DNA of 64,000 bases from Agrilutibacter niabensis. GTDB taxonomy: Bacteria > Pseudomonadota > Gammaproteobacteria > Xanthomonadales > Xanthomonadaceae. Below, in pieces: positions 34,732-42,530 of this stretch. Each line of letters starts with the position of its first letter. Position 1 is the first letter of the stretch. The position numbers and the translations under genes are program-made. The stretch spans positions 186,001 through 250,000 of the forward strand of contig NZ_JBHSNJ010000002.1 in NCBI RefSeq assembly GCF_042657165.1, given 5' to 3'. Under the pieces are notes generated by a model that had not been told where the DNA came from, made no database searches, and worked only from the letters and a program-made list of their open reading frames with translations.

Positions 34732-36276
34732 ATGAGCGCACAAACGGCTTCAAAGAAACGTTCCTATGACGTGATCGTCGTCGGCGCCGGCCACAACGGC
34801 CTGGTCGCCGCGACCTATCTCGCCAAGGCGGGGAAGAAAGTGCTGGTCCTGGACCGCCGCGACCACGCGGGCGGTCAGCTGGCGCCGCTGGCCTTCGACG
34901 ACGGCTTCCGTTTCGATGCCCTGCACGCCGGTGGACAGCTGCGTCCTGACATCGTCCGCGAGCTTGGCCTCGCCGACCATGGCCTCGCGAAGGCACAAGG
35001 TGCCGCGCCGGCCTACGTCTCGTTGCTGCCGGACGGACGCAAATTGCAGCTGTCGGTCGCGCCCGGCGACGACGCTACGCTGCAGTCGATCCGTCAGTTC
35101 TCGGACGCAGATGCTTTGAGGTGGCCGGAGTTCGTGGCGTTCATGAATCGCGCAGCAGCGTTCCTGGACGCGGCCTATCGCACGCCAATGCCGCGCCTGC
35201 CGCACGTCGGTCTCGCCGAAGGCTGGCCGCTGGCGAAGCTGGCGTGGATGCTGCGCCGCCTCGGCGGCCGCGACATGTTCCGGGTGATCCGCTCGATGTC
35301 GATGTCGACGGTGGAATTCACCGAGGAATGGTTCGAGTCCGAGGAGCTCAAGGCCGCGATCGCCGCCGTCGGCATCCATGGCCACACGCTCGGGTCCATG
35401 TCCGCGGGCACCGGCTATACCCTGATGCACAACTGGCTCAACCGCGGCGGTCTCGCGCACCGCCCCGTGGTCGGCGGCAGCGTCCGCATCGCCGAGGCGC
35501 TGGTTGCGGCGCTGACCAACAACGGGGGAGAGCTGCGCACATCCGCTGGCGTGCATCACATCGTCGTCGACAGGCAGCGTGCGACCGGCGTCGTGCTGGA
35601 CAGCGGCGAGGAAATCCAGGCGTCCGCAGTGTTCTCGACCGCCGATCCGCGCCACACCCTGCTCGATCTGGTCGGGGCACCGGAACTGCCACCCGAGTTC
35701 GCCTGGCACACCCGGTCGATCAAGATGCGCGGCGCCGTCGCCAAGGTGCATCTGCTCACCGACGGCAAGCACGGCCTGCCGGTCGCCACGCTGGCGGTCG
35801 CGCCGACGCTGAAGTACCTGGAGCGCGCGTTCGATGCCGCCAAGTACGGGGAGGTCTCCGCGCAACCCTACCTGGAGGCGACGGCGAACCACGACGTGGT
35901 GTCGATCCATTTCCAGTTCGCGCCTTATGCGTTGCGTCGCCAGGACTGGAGCAGCGCGCGCGCAACGGTCGAACAACTCGCCGTGGACACGCTCGCTGCG
36001 CACTTCCCCGCCCTCAAGGCTTCGATCCTGCAGGTCCGCTCGCTGACGCCGGTGGATCTGGAAAAGACCTTCGGCCTCACCGAGGGCGACCCCAACCATG
36101 GCCAGCTGATCCTCGATCAGATGTTCTTCATGCGGCCGATGCCGGGCTGGTCGGACCACCGCACGCCCATCGACGGCCTGCATCTGTGCGGCAGCGGCGT
36201 GCACGGAGGCGGTGGCATCAGCGGCGCCAGTGGCCGCAATGCGGCGCGCGCGTTCCTGAAGACGAAAAGCGCCTGA
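34732..36276 (+). CDS. FAD-dependent oxidoreductase, PYROXD2-like (second of tandem pair)
   Basis: A 514-residue paralogue of the preceding gene with the same architecture: VIVVGAGHNGLVAATYLAKA near residue 15, VLDRRDHAGGQLAP, and C-terminal HLCGSGVHGGGGISGASGRN. The two differ enough to suggest different substrates or a heteromeric pair rather than a recent duplication. Stop of the first gene and start of this one are three bases apart, so they are co-translated. Reaction unknown; an FAD-linked dehydrogenase or isomerase on a hydrophobic or amine substrate is possible. Confidence 0.85.
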   Translation: MSAQTASKKRSYDVIVVGAGHNGLVAATYLAKAGKKVLVLDRRDHAGGQLAPLAFDDGFRFDALHAGGQLRPDIVRELGLADHGLAKAQGAAPAYVSLLPDGRKLQLSVAPGDDATLQSIRQFSDADALRWPEFVAFMNRAAAFLDAAYRTPMPRLPHVGLAEGWPLAKLAWMLRRLGGRDMFRVIRSMSMSTVEFTEEWFESEELKAAIAAVGIHGHTLGSMSAGTGYTLMHNWLNRGGLAHRPVVGGSVRIAEALVAALTNNGGELRTSAGVHHIVVDRQRATGVVLDSGEEIQASAVFSTADPRHTLLDLVGAPELPPEFAWHTRSIKMRGAVAKVHLLTDGKHGLPVATLAVAPTLKYLERAFDAAKYGEVSAQPYLEATANHDVVSIHFQFAPYALRRQDWSSARATVEQLAVDTLAAHFPALKASILQVRSLTPVDLEKTFGLTEGDPNHGQLILDQMFFMRPMPGWSDHRTPIDGLHLCGSGVHGGGGISGASGRNAARAFLKTKSA

Positions 36277-36290
36277 CCGGCGGCCAGACG

Positions 36291-36313
36291 GGCGGGCGGC
36301 ATGGCCGCCCGCC
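36291..36313 (+). terminator. GC-rich hairpin after the flavoprotein pair
   Basis: A perfect 10-bp stem (GGCGGGCGGC and complement) with an ATG loop lies 15 bases past the stop codon. It has no T-run but is well placed to end or protect the oxygenase-cluster transcript before gspA at 36385. Confidence 0.45.
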
Positions 36314-36384
36314 ATGCGTACGGGGCTTGACCCGCCCCGGCGGGTGGCAGCTAATGGCGACCCAAGGCCCCCGTTGATTCCGGT

Positions 36385-38022
36385 ATGTATCTCGAGCATT
36401 ACGGCCTGAAAGAACCGCCGTTCTCGATCACGCCCGACCCGCGTTTCGTGTTCCTCAGCGAGCGCCATCGGGACGCCCTCGCGCACCTGCTGTTCGGGAT
36501 CGGCCAGGGCGGCGGCGGTGGCTTCGTGCAGCTCACGGGCGAGGTCGGCACCGGCAAGACCACGCTGAGCCGCCTGCTGCTCGATCAGATTCCGGAGAAC
36601 ACCCGTGTCGCGCTGGTGCTCAACCCGCGCCTGTCGCCGGTCGAGCTGCTGGAAACGATCTGCGAGGAGCTGCACCTCGACATAGAGCACGGGCGCGGCA
36701 GCATCAAGGCGCTCACCGACGCGCTCAACGCCTACCTGCTGGAAGCCTACGCGCAGGGCCTGCGGGTGGTGCTGATCATCGACGAGGCGCAGAACCTCTC
36801 GATCGAGGCACTGGAGCAGGTGCGCCTGCTCACCAACCTGGAAACCGATACGCAGAAGCTGCTGCAGATCATCCTGCTCGGGCAGCCGGAGCTGCGCGAC
36901 ATCCTCGCCCGCCCCGACCTGCGCCAGCTTGCGCAACGCATCACCGCGCGCTTCCACCTGACGCCGCTCGACGCCACCGAGACCACCAATTACCTGCGAC
37001 ACCGCTACCGCGTCGCCGGTGGCCTGCACCTGCCGTTCGACGCCGCCGCGATCCGGCGCGTCCACGCGCATTCCGGCGGCGTGCCGCGCCTGATCAACGT
37101 GATCGCCGAACGCGCCCTGCTCGGCGGCTACGCCCACGACGACACCCGCATCGACGCCCGCACCATCGACCGTGCGGCGAAGGAAGCGTTGGCGCCAAAA
37201 GCGACTTCCTGGCCCGGCGGGCGCTGGCTGCTGCCTGCGGGGGTGGGTGCCGCGGCGCTGCTCTTGATCGCGGGCGTCTACGCATGGCGAGCCCCGACGG
37301 TGAAAGTGGCGGATCGGTTGCAGGATGCGCCGGTCGCGGTGGCAACCGCGTCGGGCGCCGAAGCTTCGAAGCGGGATCCGCAGGCGAAGAACGCGCGCGC
37401 CGCGGCCCTCGATGCCACAGCGCTGGCCGCGCGCATCGACGGCGCCGCACCCGCTTCGCCGCTGGCGTGGAAGCAACTGCTGGAGCTGTGGAAGCTGTCG
37501 TCCGACGACGCCAGCATCGGCATCGCATCCCAGTGCCCCTTCGCGATCGCCATCGATGCGTACTGCCTGCGCGCGCGTGGTCCGCTCGACCGTCTCGTCG
37601 CGCAGGACCGGCCCGCCCTGCTGCACCTGCGCCACGGCGCACGTGATGCATGGGCACTGCTGCTCGGCGCCGATGCGCGGAACGTGCGCCTGTCGCTGGA
37701 TGGCCGTGCGCTGGACGTCGATCGCATTGCCCTGTCGCGCCATTGGAACGGCGAATACACCACGCTCTGGCGCGGACCGGACGGCCTGGCGCTCCCGCTC
37801 GCCGACAACAGTCCCGCGATGCCCTGGGTACGAAACCACCTCACGACGCACTATCTGCCCGTCGACGCCGTCGCCGCGCTCGATGCGAACATGCGCGCCG
37901 CGGTGCAGCGCTTCCAGGGCGACAGCGGCCTGGCCAGCGACGGAGTGATCGGTCCGGAAACCCTGATGGCCCTCGCCTCGCGCGACGAGGACGGTCCACG
38001 CCTGCTGAAGGGGCTGGAATAG
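36385..38022 (+). CDS. gspA: General secretion pathway protein A (ExeA-like AAA ATPase)
   Basis: A 545-residue protein. The N-terminal AAA domain has Walker A GEVGTGKTT (residues 52-60) and Walker B VVLIIDEAQN. A single membrane helix follows at about residue 280-297 (LPAGVGAAALLLIAGVYAW), then a periplasmic part ending in a peptidoglycan-binding domain (MRAAVQRFQGDSGLASDGVIGPETL). This is the GspA/ExeA layout: with GspB it remodels peptidoglycan so that the type II secretin can assemble. It is followed two bases later by gspB. No other gsp genes are in the window, as is usual for the separate AB operon. Confidence 0.9.
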   Translation: MYLEHYGLKEPPFSITPDPRFVFLSERHRDALAHLLFGIGQGGGGGFVQLTGEVGTGKTTLSRLLLDQIPENTRVALVLNPRLSPVELLETICEELHLDIEHGRGSIKALTDALNAYLLEAYAQGLRVVLIIDEAQNLSIEALEQVRLLTNLETDTQKLLQIILLGQPELRDILARPDLRQLAQRITARFHLTPLDATETTNYLRHRYRVAGGLHLPFDAAAIRRVHAHSGGVPRLINVIAERALLGGYAHDDTRIDARTIDRAAKEALAPKATSWPGGRWLLPAGVGAAALLLIAGVYAWRAPTVKVADRLQDAPVAVATASGAEASKRDPQAKNARAAALDATALAARIDGAAPASPLAWKQLLELWKLSSDDASIGIASQCPFAIAIDAYCLRARGPLDRLVAQDRPALLHLRHGARDAWALLLGADARNVRLSLDGRALDVDRIALSRHWNGEYTTLWRGPDGLALPLADNSPAMPWVRNHLTTHYLPVDAVAALDANMRAAVQRFQGDSGLASDGVIGPETLMALASRDEDGPRLLKGLE

Positions 38023-38024
38023 CC

Positions 38025-38852
38025 ATGTCGCTCATCCTCGAAGCCCTCCGCAAGTCCGAAGCCGAACGCCGCCGCGGGCAGACGCCCGACCTGCTCAGCG
38101 ATGCAACGCCGGTCGCGCCCTCCGCGCATGCGGCGACACGGAACGCGGGCACCGTCATCTCCGTCGCAACCGCCGCGCTGATCACGCTGCTGCTGGTGGC
38201 GTGGTGGCTGCGTCCCCAGGCGAAGCCCGGGCAGGAACCGGACATCCCTGCCTCCGGACCCAGCGGTTCGGATGCGGTGGCGGCGGCGACGACAATCAAT
38301 GCGTCAGAGCCCCGGCAAGCGCGTTCGCAGGATCAGGCAAGCGTGGCTTCCGCATCCGCAGGCACGCCGCCGGCACATGCGGAACTCACGCCGCCGGCAA
38401 TGCCGCCATCTCCGCCTGCCACCACCGATACAGCGGCAACCCGCATGGCGACAACGCAAATGGCTACAACAGGTGCGACCATGCCACCGCGTTCGGCTTC
38501 GCAATCGCCACCACCAGCGATCGCCACTGCCAGCAAGCCAGCCGTTTCCACGGCGCCGGCTGCACCAGCAATGCCGATCGAACCTCCGGTCGCACCTGCG
38601 CAACCCGTGTTCACCAGTCCGGATGTGCCCCTGCGGCTGGCCGACCTGCCCAGCGACGAGCGCCAGGAGTTGCCCGCGCTGAAAGTCAGCATGCATATGT
38701 GGGCGTCCGATCCCGCCAACCGCTTCGCCATCATCGACGGCGCGCGCGTGAACGAAGGCGATCGCGTCGGCGACGCCATCGTCCAGGCGATCCAGCAGGA
38801 TGGCGTGCTGCTCGCGTGGCGCGGACGCAGCATCCGCCTGCCGATCCGCTAG
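38025..38852 (+). CDS. gspB: General secretion pathway protein B
   Basis: A 275-residue inner-membrane protein starting with the GspB hallmark MSLILEALRKSEAERRRGQ. One membrane helix lies at about residues 43-62 (VISVATAALITLLLVAWWL), then a long alanine/proline/threonine-rich periplasmic linker with MATTQMATT-like repeats. The C-terminal conserved domain is MHMWASDPANRFAIIDGARV followed by GVLLAWRGRSIRLPI. It partners GspA in secretin assembly for type II secretion. The linker is low-complexity and probably spans peptidoglycan. Confidence 0.9.
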   Translation: MSLILEALRKSEAERRRGQTPDLLSDATPVAPSAHAATRNAGTVISVATAALITLLLVAWWLRPQAKPGQEPDIPASGPSGSDAVAAATTINASEPRQARSQDQASVASASAGTPPAHAELTPPAMPPSPPATTDTAATRMATTQMATTGATMPPRSASQSPPPAIATASKPAVSTAPAAPAMPIEPPVAPAQPVFTSPDVPLRLADLPSDERQELPALKVSMHMWASDPANRFAIIDGARVNEGDRVGDAIVQAIQQDGVLLAWRGRSIRLPIR

Positions 38853-38935
38853 TCCCTTCCCGGGCCCTTCGCCTTGCCGCGAGCGTCGAACGCCGGCGGG
38901 TGAGAAGTTCAGCGTCGTGGCGCATGCAGCCAGGA

Positions 38936-38963
38936 TGTAAGGAATCGCCCTGCCTGGCGAATC
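38936..38963 (+). promoter_or_regulatory. Candidate ECF-type promoter upstream of the sigma-factor gene
   Basis: The sequence TGTAAGGAATC at 38936 and CGAATC at 38958-38963 are spaced by about 15-16 bases, a layout like promoters of ECF sigma factors with a GGAA-type minus 35 element. It lies some 75 bases upstream of the sigma start in a 186-base gap (38853-39038) otherwise without recognisable features. Autoregulation would fit. The call is weak and rests on pattern only. Confidence 0.3.
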
Positions 38964-39038
38964 ACCCTTCTGACAGCGCATTGCACCCCGCTCCGCCGGC
39001 TGCCCCGGCGCCCCTTCCCTAGAATCGACGCGGAATCC

Positions 39039-39557
39039 ATGGAAATCGCCGCCACCATGCAGGACAGCACGCGACAGCACTTCGGCGAACTGCTCGAACG
39101 CCACCGCGGCATCGTGTTCAAGGTCGCGTATTCGTACTGCCCGCATCCGGACGATCGCGCCGAGCTCGTGCAGGAGATCGCGACCCAGCTGTGGCGCGCG
39201 TTTCCCGGATACGACGCGGAACGCAGTTTTTCCACCTGGATGTACCGCATTGCGTTGAACGTGGCGATCTCGTCGCTGCGCAGCCGCCGCCACGACCTGC
39301 ATTCGGTGCCGCTGGACGAGGCCCTGCACGACGTGCCCGGTGACGAGGGCGGTCACGAAACCGCGGATCAGCTGCGCCTGCTTCGCCAATGCATCGCGCG
39401 GCAGGACCCGCTCAACCGCGCCCTGCTGCTGCTGTACCTGGAAGACCGCAGCCATCGCGAGATCGCCGAGATCCTCGGCATCAGCGAAGGCAACGTGGCG
39501 ACCAAGATCAGCCGGCTCAAGCAACGCATCCGCGACGACTTCTCCGACAGACAATGA
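39039..39557 (+). CDS. ECF-type RNA polymerase sigma factor
   Basis: A 172-residue sigma-70 family protein with region 2 (HRGIVFKVAYSYCPHPDDRAELVQEIATQLWRAF style; FSTWMYRIALNVAISSLR) and region 4 (LLLLYLEDRSHREIAEILG, SEGNVATKISRLKQRI). This is the two-domain ECF layout. The stop overlaps the start of the downstream membrane protein by four bases (ATGA), so the two form one unit closed by a terminator at 40247. Its stress signal is unknown and no zinc-type anti-sigma motif is seen in the partner. Confidence 0.9.
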   Translation: MEIAATMQDSTRQHFGELLERHRGIVFKVAYSYCPHPDDRAELVQEIATQLWRAFPGYDAERSFSTWMYRIALNVAISSLRSRRHDLHSVPLDEALHDVPGDEGGHETADQLRLLRQCIARQDPLNRALLLLYLEDRSHREIAEILGISEGNVATKISRLKQRIRDDFSDRQ

Positions 39558-40234
39558 CGATGGACACCACCATGGAACTCGATGAACTCAAGCAGGCCTG
39601 GCAGGCAATGGCCCAGCGAGTGGACAGCACCAGCGCGCTTGGCATCCGGCTCTACCGCGAAAACAGGCTGGACAGGATCCGCAGGACATTGCGCTGGCTG
39701 ATGGCTGGCCAGGTCCTGCAGATCGCGATCTGGATCGGGGTGATCACGGTCGTCGCTCCGTTCTGGATCGAGCATCGCGCCGTTCCGCACCTGCTCGCCT
39801 TCGGGCTGATCCTGCATGCCTATGCCGTGGCGACCATCATCGGCGGCGTCGTCCAGCTGCTACTGATGGCGGCGATCGACTACGCGGCGCCGGTGCTCAC
39901 GCTGCAGCGGCGGCTGGTGCGGCTGCGGACGCTGCGAATCTGGATAAACCTGGTGCTCAGCGTGATGTGGTGGCCGTTGTGGATTGTCGGCTTCGTGGTG
40001 GGCGTGAAGTGGTGGTTGGGCGTCGATCTCTACATCGCTGCCCCGGGCTTCGTACTGGCAAACGTCGTATTCGGGCTCGCCGCACTGGCCGCAACGGCCT
40101 GGTTCGCTCGACGGATCGCGCGGCGCGCGAAGGAAACCGGCAGGCCGGCGCGATTTGCCGATGACCTGGCGGGCCACAGCCTGCGGCGGGCGATAGGCCA
40201 GCTCGACGAGATTGCGAAGTTCGAGCGCGAGTGA
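39554..40234 (+). CDS. Four-helix membrane protein coupled to the ECF sigma factor, possible anti-sigma factor
   Basis: A 226-residue protein. A cytoplasmic N-terminal part (MELDELKQAWQAMAQRV) resembles an alpha-helical peptide that could bind sigma, followed by hydrophobic segments at about residues 50-67, 78-100, 128-150 and 160-180, then a basic C-terminal tail. No HxxxCxxC anti-sigma zinc motif is present. The ATGA overlap with the sigma gene is the main reason to suggest it regulates sigma. I do not recognise a named family. Confidence 0.7.
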   Translation: MTMDTTMELDELKQAWQAMAQRVDSTSALGIRLYRENRLDRIRRTLRWLMAGQVLQIAIWIGVITVVAPFWIEHRAVPHLLAFGLILHAYAVATIIGGVVQLLLMAAIDYAAPVLTLQRRLVRLRTLRIWINLVLSVMWWPLWIVGFVVGVKWWLGVDLYIAAPGFVLANVVFGLAALAATAWFARRIARRAKETGRPARFADDLAGHSLRRAIGQLDEIAKFERE

Positions 40235-40246
40235 TCGATCGGGCAC

Positions 40247-40278
40247 AAAAAAAACGGGCCAATGGCCCGTTTTTTTTT
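40247..40278. terminator. Strong bidirectional Rho-independent terminator
   Basis: Stem ACGGGCC/GGCCCGT with a three-base loop is flanked by eight A residues before and nine T residues after. It serves the sigma/membrane-protein unit on the plus strand and the desaturase gene ending at 40303 on the minus strand. Confidence 0.92.
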
Positions 40279-40302
40279 GTTGTCCGCGGACGGAGCGCAG
40301 GA

Positions 40303-41328
40303 TCAGGCGTGAACGCGCTTCGGGAAACCCACCATCCGTCGCGTCTCTTCGCACCACAGCTTCAGCCGCGCGCTCTTCAGGCTCGTCCATAGCGTGATCC
40401 GCGGCGCCGCCTGCAGCAGCGGGCTGGATTCGAACGCCTCGCGCAGTCGGTAGTTCGGAATGCGGCTGGCGAGGTGGTGGATGTGGTGGTAGCCGATGTT
40501 GCCGGTGAACCAATGCACCACGCGCGGCAGGTCGTAGAAGGAACTGCCGGCGATCGCCGCCTGGTTCGAATCCCAATCTTCCTTGCGCGTCCAGTACGTC
40601 TCCTCGAAGGTGTGCTGCACGTAGAACAGCCACACGCCCGCTGCGCCGGCGATCAGCACGATCGGCAGGTGCACGAGCAGCACGGCCTGCCAGCCCAGCG
40701 CCCATGCCATCAGGCCACCGACAACCAGCAGCACGAGGTTGTTGAGCAGCACGCTCGCCCATTCCTTCTTCCAGGTGAAGGGCAGGTCGAACGGGAAGCG
40801 ATGCTTGAGTACGAACTGGTACAGCGGACCCACGCCGAGCAGCACCGGCGTGCTGCGATACAGGCGATAGCCGAGGCGGCCGAGCCAGGAGCGCGAGCGG
40901 TACTCGGCGACGGTCAGGGTTTCGATGTCACCCATCTCGCGGCGGTCGAGGTTGCCCGAGGTGCCGTGGTGGATGGCGTGGGTCTTCTTCCAGTAGCCGT
41001 ACGGGAACAGCGTGACCACACCGAGCGTGCGGCCAACCATGTCGTTCGCGCGCGAGCTGGCGAAGAACGAGCCGTGCCCGCAGTCGTGCTGGATGATGAA
41101 GGCGCGCACATACAGACCCGCCGCCGGAACGGCCAGCAGCAGCGTCCAGCCGTAGCCCCATTCGCCGATCACGCTCCATGCCATCAGCGCCCACAGCGCG
41201 GCGAACGGGACCATGGTGTTGATCAGCTGCCATACGGCGCGACCGAGATGCGGCGCGGCGAACTGCGCGCAGAGTTTGCGAAGATTGGTGGGCGGTGCGG
41301 AAGCGGTGTGCGTTGCAGCGGTATTCAA
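40303..41328 (-). CDS. Membrane fatty acid desaturase
   Basis: A 341-residue integral membrane di-iron enzyme. All three histidine clusters are present: HDCGHGSFF (about residue 78), HAIHHGTSG (about 117) and HHIHHLASRIPNY (about 280). Several hydrophobic helices lie between. The pattern is like acyl-lipid delta-12/omega-6-type DesA desaturases. It would introduce a double bond into membrane fatty acids; position is unknown. Divergent from the S4 protein with 161 bases between, in which I see no clear operator. Confidence 0.88.
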   Translation of the reverse strand: MNTAATHTASAPPTNLRKLCAQFAAPHLGRAVWQLINTMVPFAALWALMAWSVIGEWGYGWTLLLAVPAAGLYVRAFIIQHDCGHGSFFASSRANDMVGRTLGVVTLFPYGYWKKTHAIHHGTSGNLDRREMGDIETLTVAEYRSRSWLGRLGYRLYRSTPVLLGVGPLYQFVLKHRFPFDLPFTWKKEWASVLLNNLVLLVVGGLMAWALGWQAVLLVHLPIVLIAGAAGVWLFYVQHTFEETYWTRKEDWDSNQAAIAGSSFYDLPRVVHWFTGNIGYHHIHHLASRIPNYRLREAFESSPLLQAAPRITLWTSLKSARLKLWCEETRRMVGFPKRVHA

Positions 41329-41489
41329 AGAGGTTCTCCCCTACTGGACCTCCATTGTCCGGCCCCATCGCCCCCATCGCAAACGACGCGTGCGTATGGT
41401 GTTCAGCCTGAATGCGCGCCCGGTCACATTCCGCTTGCACAACACCGGGGCGACTGCGACGCTGCCGCCAATTTCCGCAGGGTCGGACC

Positions 41490-41711
41490 ATGCAACGCAT
41501 CAGTTTTGAACTCGACCGCGACTTCGTCGAGCTGAACCAGCTCCTCAAACTCACGGGACTGTGCGACAGCGGGGGTGCCGGCAAGCAACTGGTCGCCAGC
41601 GGCGCCGTGCGCGTCGACGGCGTGGTCGAGCTGCGCAAGACCTGCAAGATCCACGCGGGCCAGCGCGTGGCAATCGGGGATGTGGAGATCGGGGTCGTCG
41701 CGGCGGGCTGA
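41490..41711 (+). CDS. S4-domain RNA-binding protein (YbcJ-like)
   Basis: A 73-residue single S4 domain: FVELNQLLKLTGLCDSGGAGKQLVASGAVRVDG is the alpha-L-like RNA-binding core, followed by VELRKTCKIHAGQRVAI. Length and sequence match the YbcJ family of small RNA-binding proteins, whose RNA target is uncertain. The ATG at 41490 is chosen as the S4 fold starts here. Confidence 0.85.
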   Translation: MQRISFELDRDFVELNQLLKLTGLCDSGGAGKQLVASGAVRVDGVVELRKTCKIHAGQRVAIGDVEIGVVAAG

Positions 41712-41733
41712 CCGAATCGAGGGATGAAGGCCA

Positions 41734-41871
41734 TCAGTCCCGGTTGTCGAAGAAGAAGACCAGCACGCTGCCGGCCAGCAGGCCCCACATCAGCCCGCGG
41801 CAATACCACCAGCTTGTCGAACGACCGCCCTTCGCCGCCTTCGCAGCCGGTGACAGCGGTCGCGATATCAC
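41734..41871 (-). CDS. Possible small membrane protein, 45 residues
   Basis: In the 209-base gap between the S4 and GAF genes the minus strand can encode 45 residues from a GTG at 41871, ending VLVFFFDNRD. A basic N-terminal half (SPAAKAAKGGRS) is followed by one hydrophobic helix (WWYCRGLMWGLLAGSVLVFF). The start codon is weak and no homologue is recognised, so this may be non-coding. If it is not a gene, I see nothing else here. Confidence 0.3.
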   Translation of the reverse strand: MISRPLSPAAKAAKGGRSTSWWYCRGLMWGLLAGSVLVFFFDNRD

Positions 41872-41920
41872 GCCTGGAAATCTGGTTTAACCTCAACCTC
41901 CCGCGCTGGGGAGACCACCC

Positions 41921-42430
41921 GTGCCCGACGCCGTCACCCGATTCCTGGATCGCAGCGACGCCCTGCTGGTGCGGCTCGACGAGCAACTGAGCCTGGCGGA
42001 GAGCTCGCAGGAAGCGGCCTGGATCATCTGCGAATACACCGGTCGCGAACTCAACCTCGCCGACTGCGTGGTCTACCTGCCCACGGATGCCGCCGGCCTG
42101 GTCCAGACCGCTGCATGGGGACCCAAGCGTGGCGCCGACCGCATGCTGGAATCGCGCATCCACATGTCCATCGGCAAGGGCATCGCGGGTGCTTGCGCCA
42201 GGCAGCTGAAGACGCTGCGCGTGGATGACACGCGCGAAGATCCGCGCTACGTGCGTGACATCGAGCCGTGCCTGTCGGAGCTCGCGGTTGCCATCTGCCA
42301 GGACGAGATCCTGCTCGGCGTCCTCGACAGCGCGCACGCCGACCTCGCCTTCTACGACAACCGCTACGAGCAGGCCTTCGAGGCGATCGCGGAATGCAGC
42401 GCGGCGCACCTGTGGCGGTTGCGTTCGTAG
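41921..42430 (+). CDS. GAF domain protein
   Basis: A 169-residue protein that is essentially one GAF domain: QEAAWIICEYTGRELNLADCVVYLP at the front, SIGKGIAGACARQLKTLRVDD in the core, and LAVAICQDEILLGVLDSAHAD near the end. GAF domains bind small molecules or cyclic nucleotides; the ligand is unknown here. It starts with GTG at 41921 preceded by GGGGAGA. It is followed after 100 bases by the Tat amidohydrolase, with no evident link. Confidence 0.78.
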   Translation: MPDAVTRFLDRSDALLVRLDEQLSLAESSQEAAWIICEYTGRELNLADCVVYLPTDAAGLVQTAAWGPKRGADRMLESRIHMSIGKGIAGACARQLKTLRVDDTREDPRYVRDIEPCLSELAVAICQDEILLGVLDSAHADLAFYDNRYEQAFEAIAECSAAHLWRLRS

Positions 42431-42530
42431 CAGCGTTTCCTTGCCATCGATCGGCGGTCCAGCTCCCGGCACTTGGCCGTCCCTGCCAATGGCGCTACGT
42501 TCGCGCCGACATTGCTGCCCAGGAGACGCC

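Noticed and set aside
33145..36276. Carotenoid biosynthesis (phytoene desaturase) assignment
   Set aside because: No phytoene synthase, cyclase or other crt genes nearby; neighbours are an oxygenase and a folate-dependent type protein.
34750..37851. 1033-codon open frame on the minus strand over the second flavoprotein and gspA
   Set aside because: No domains, and it covers two genes with complete catalytic motifs.
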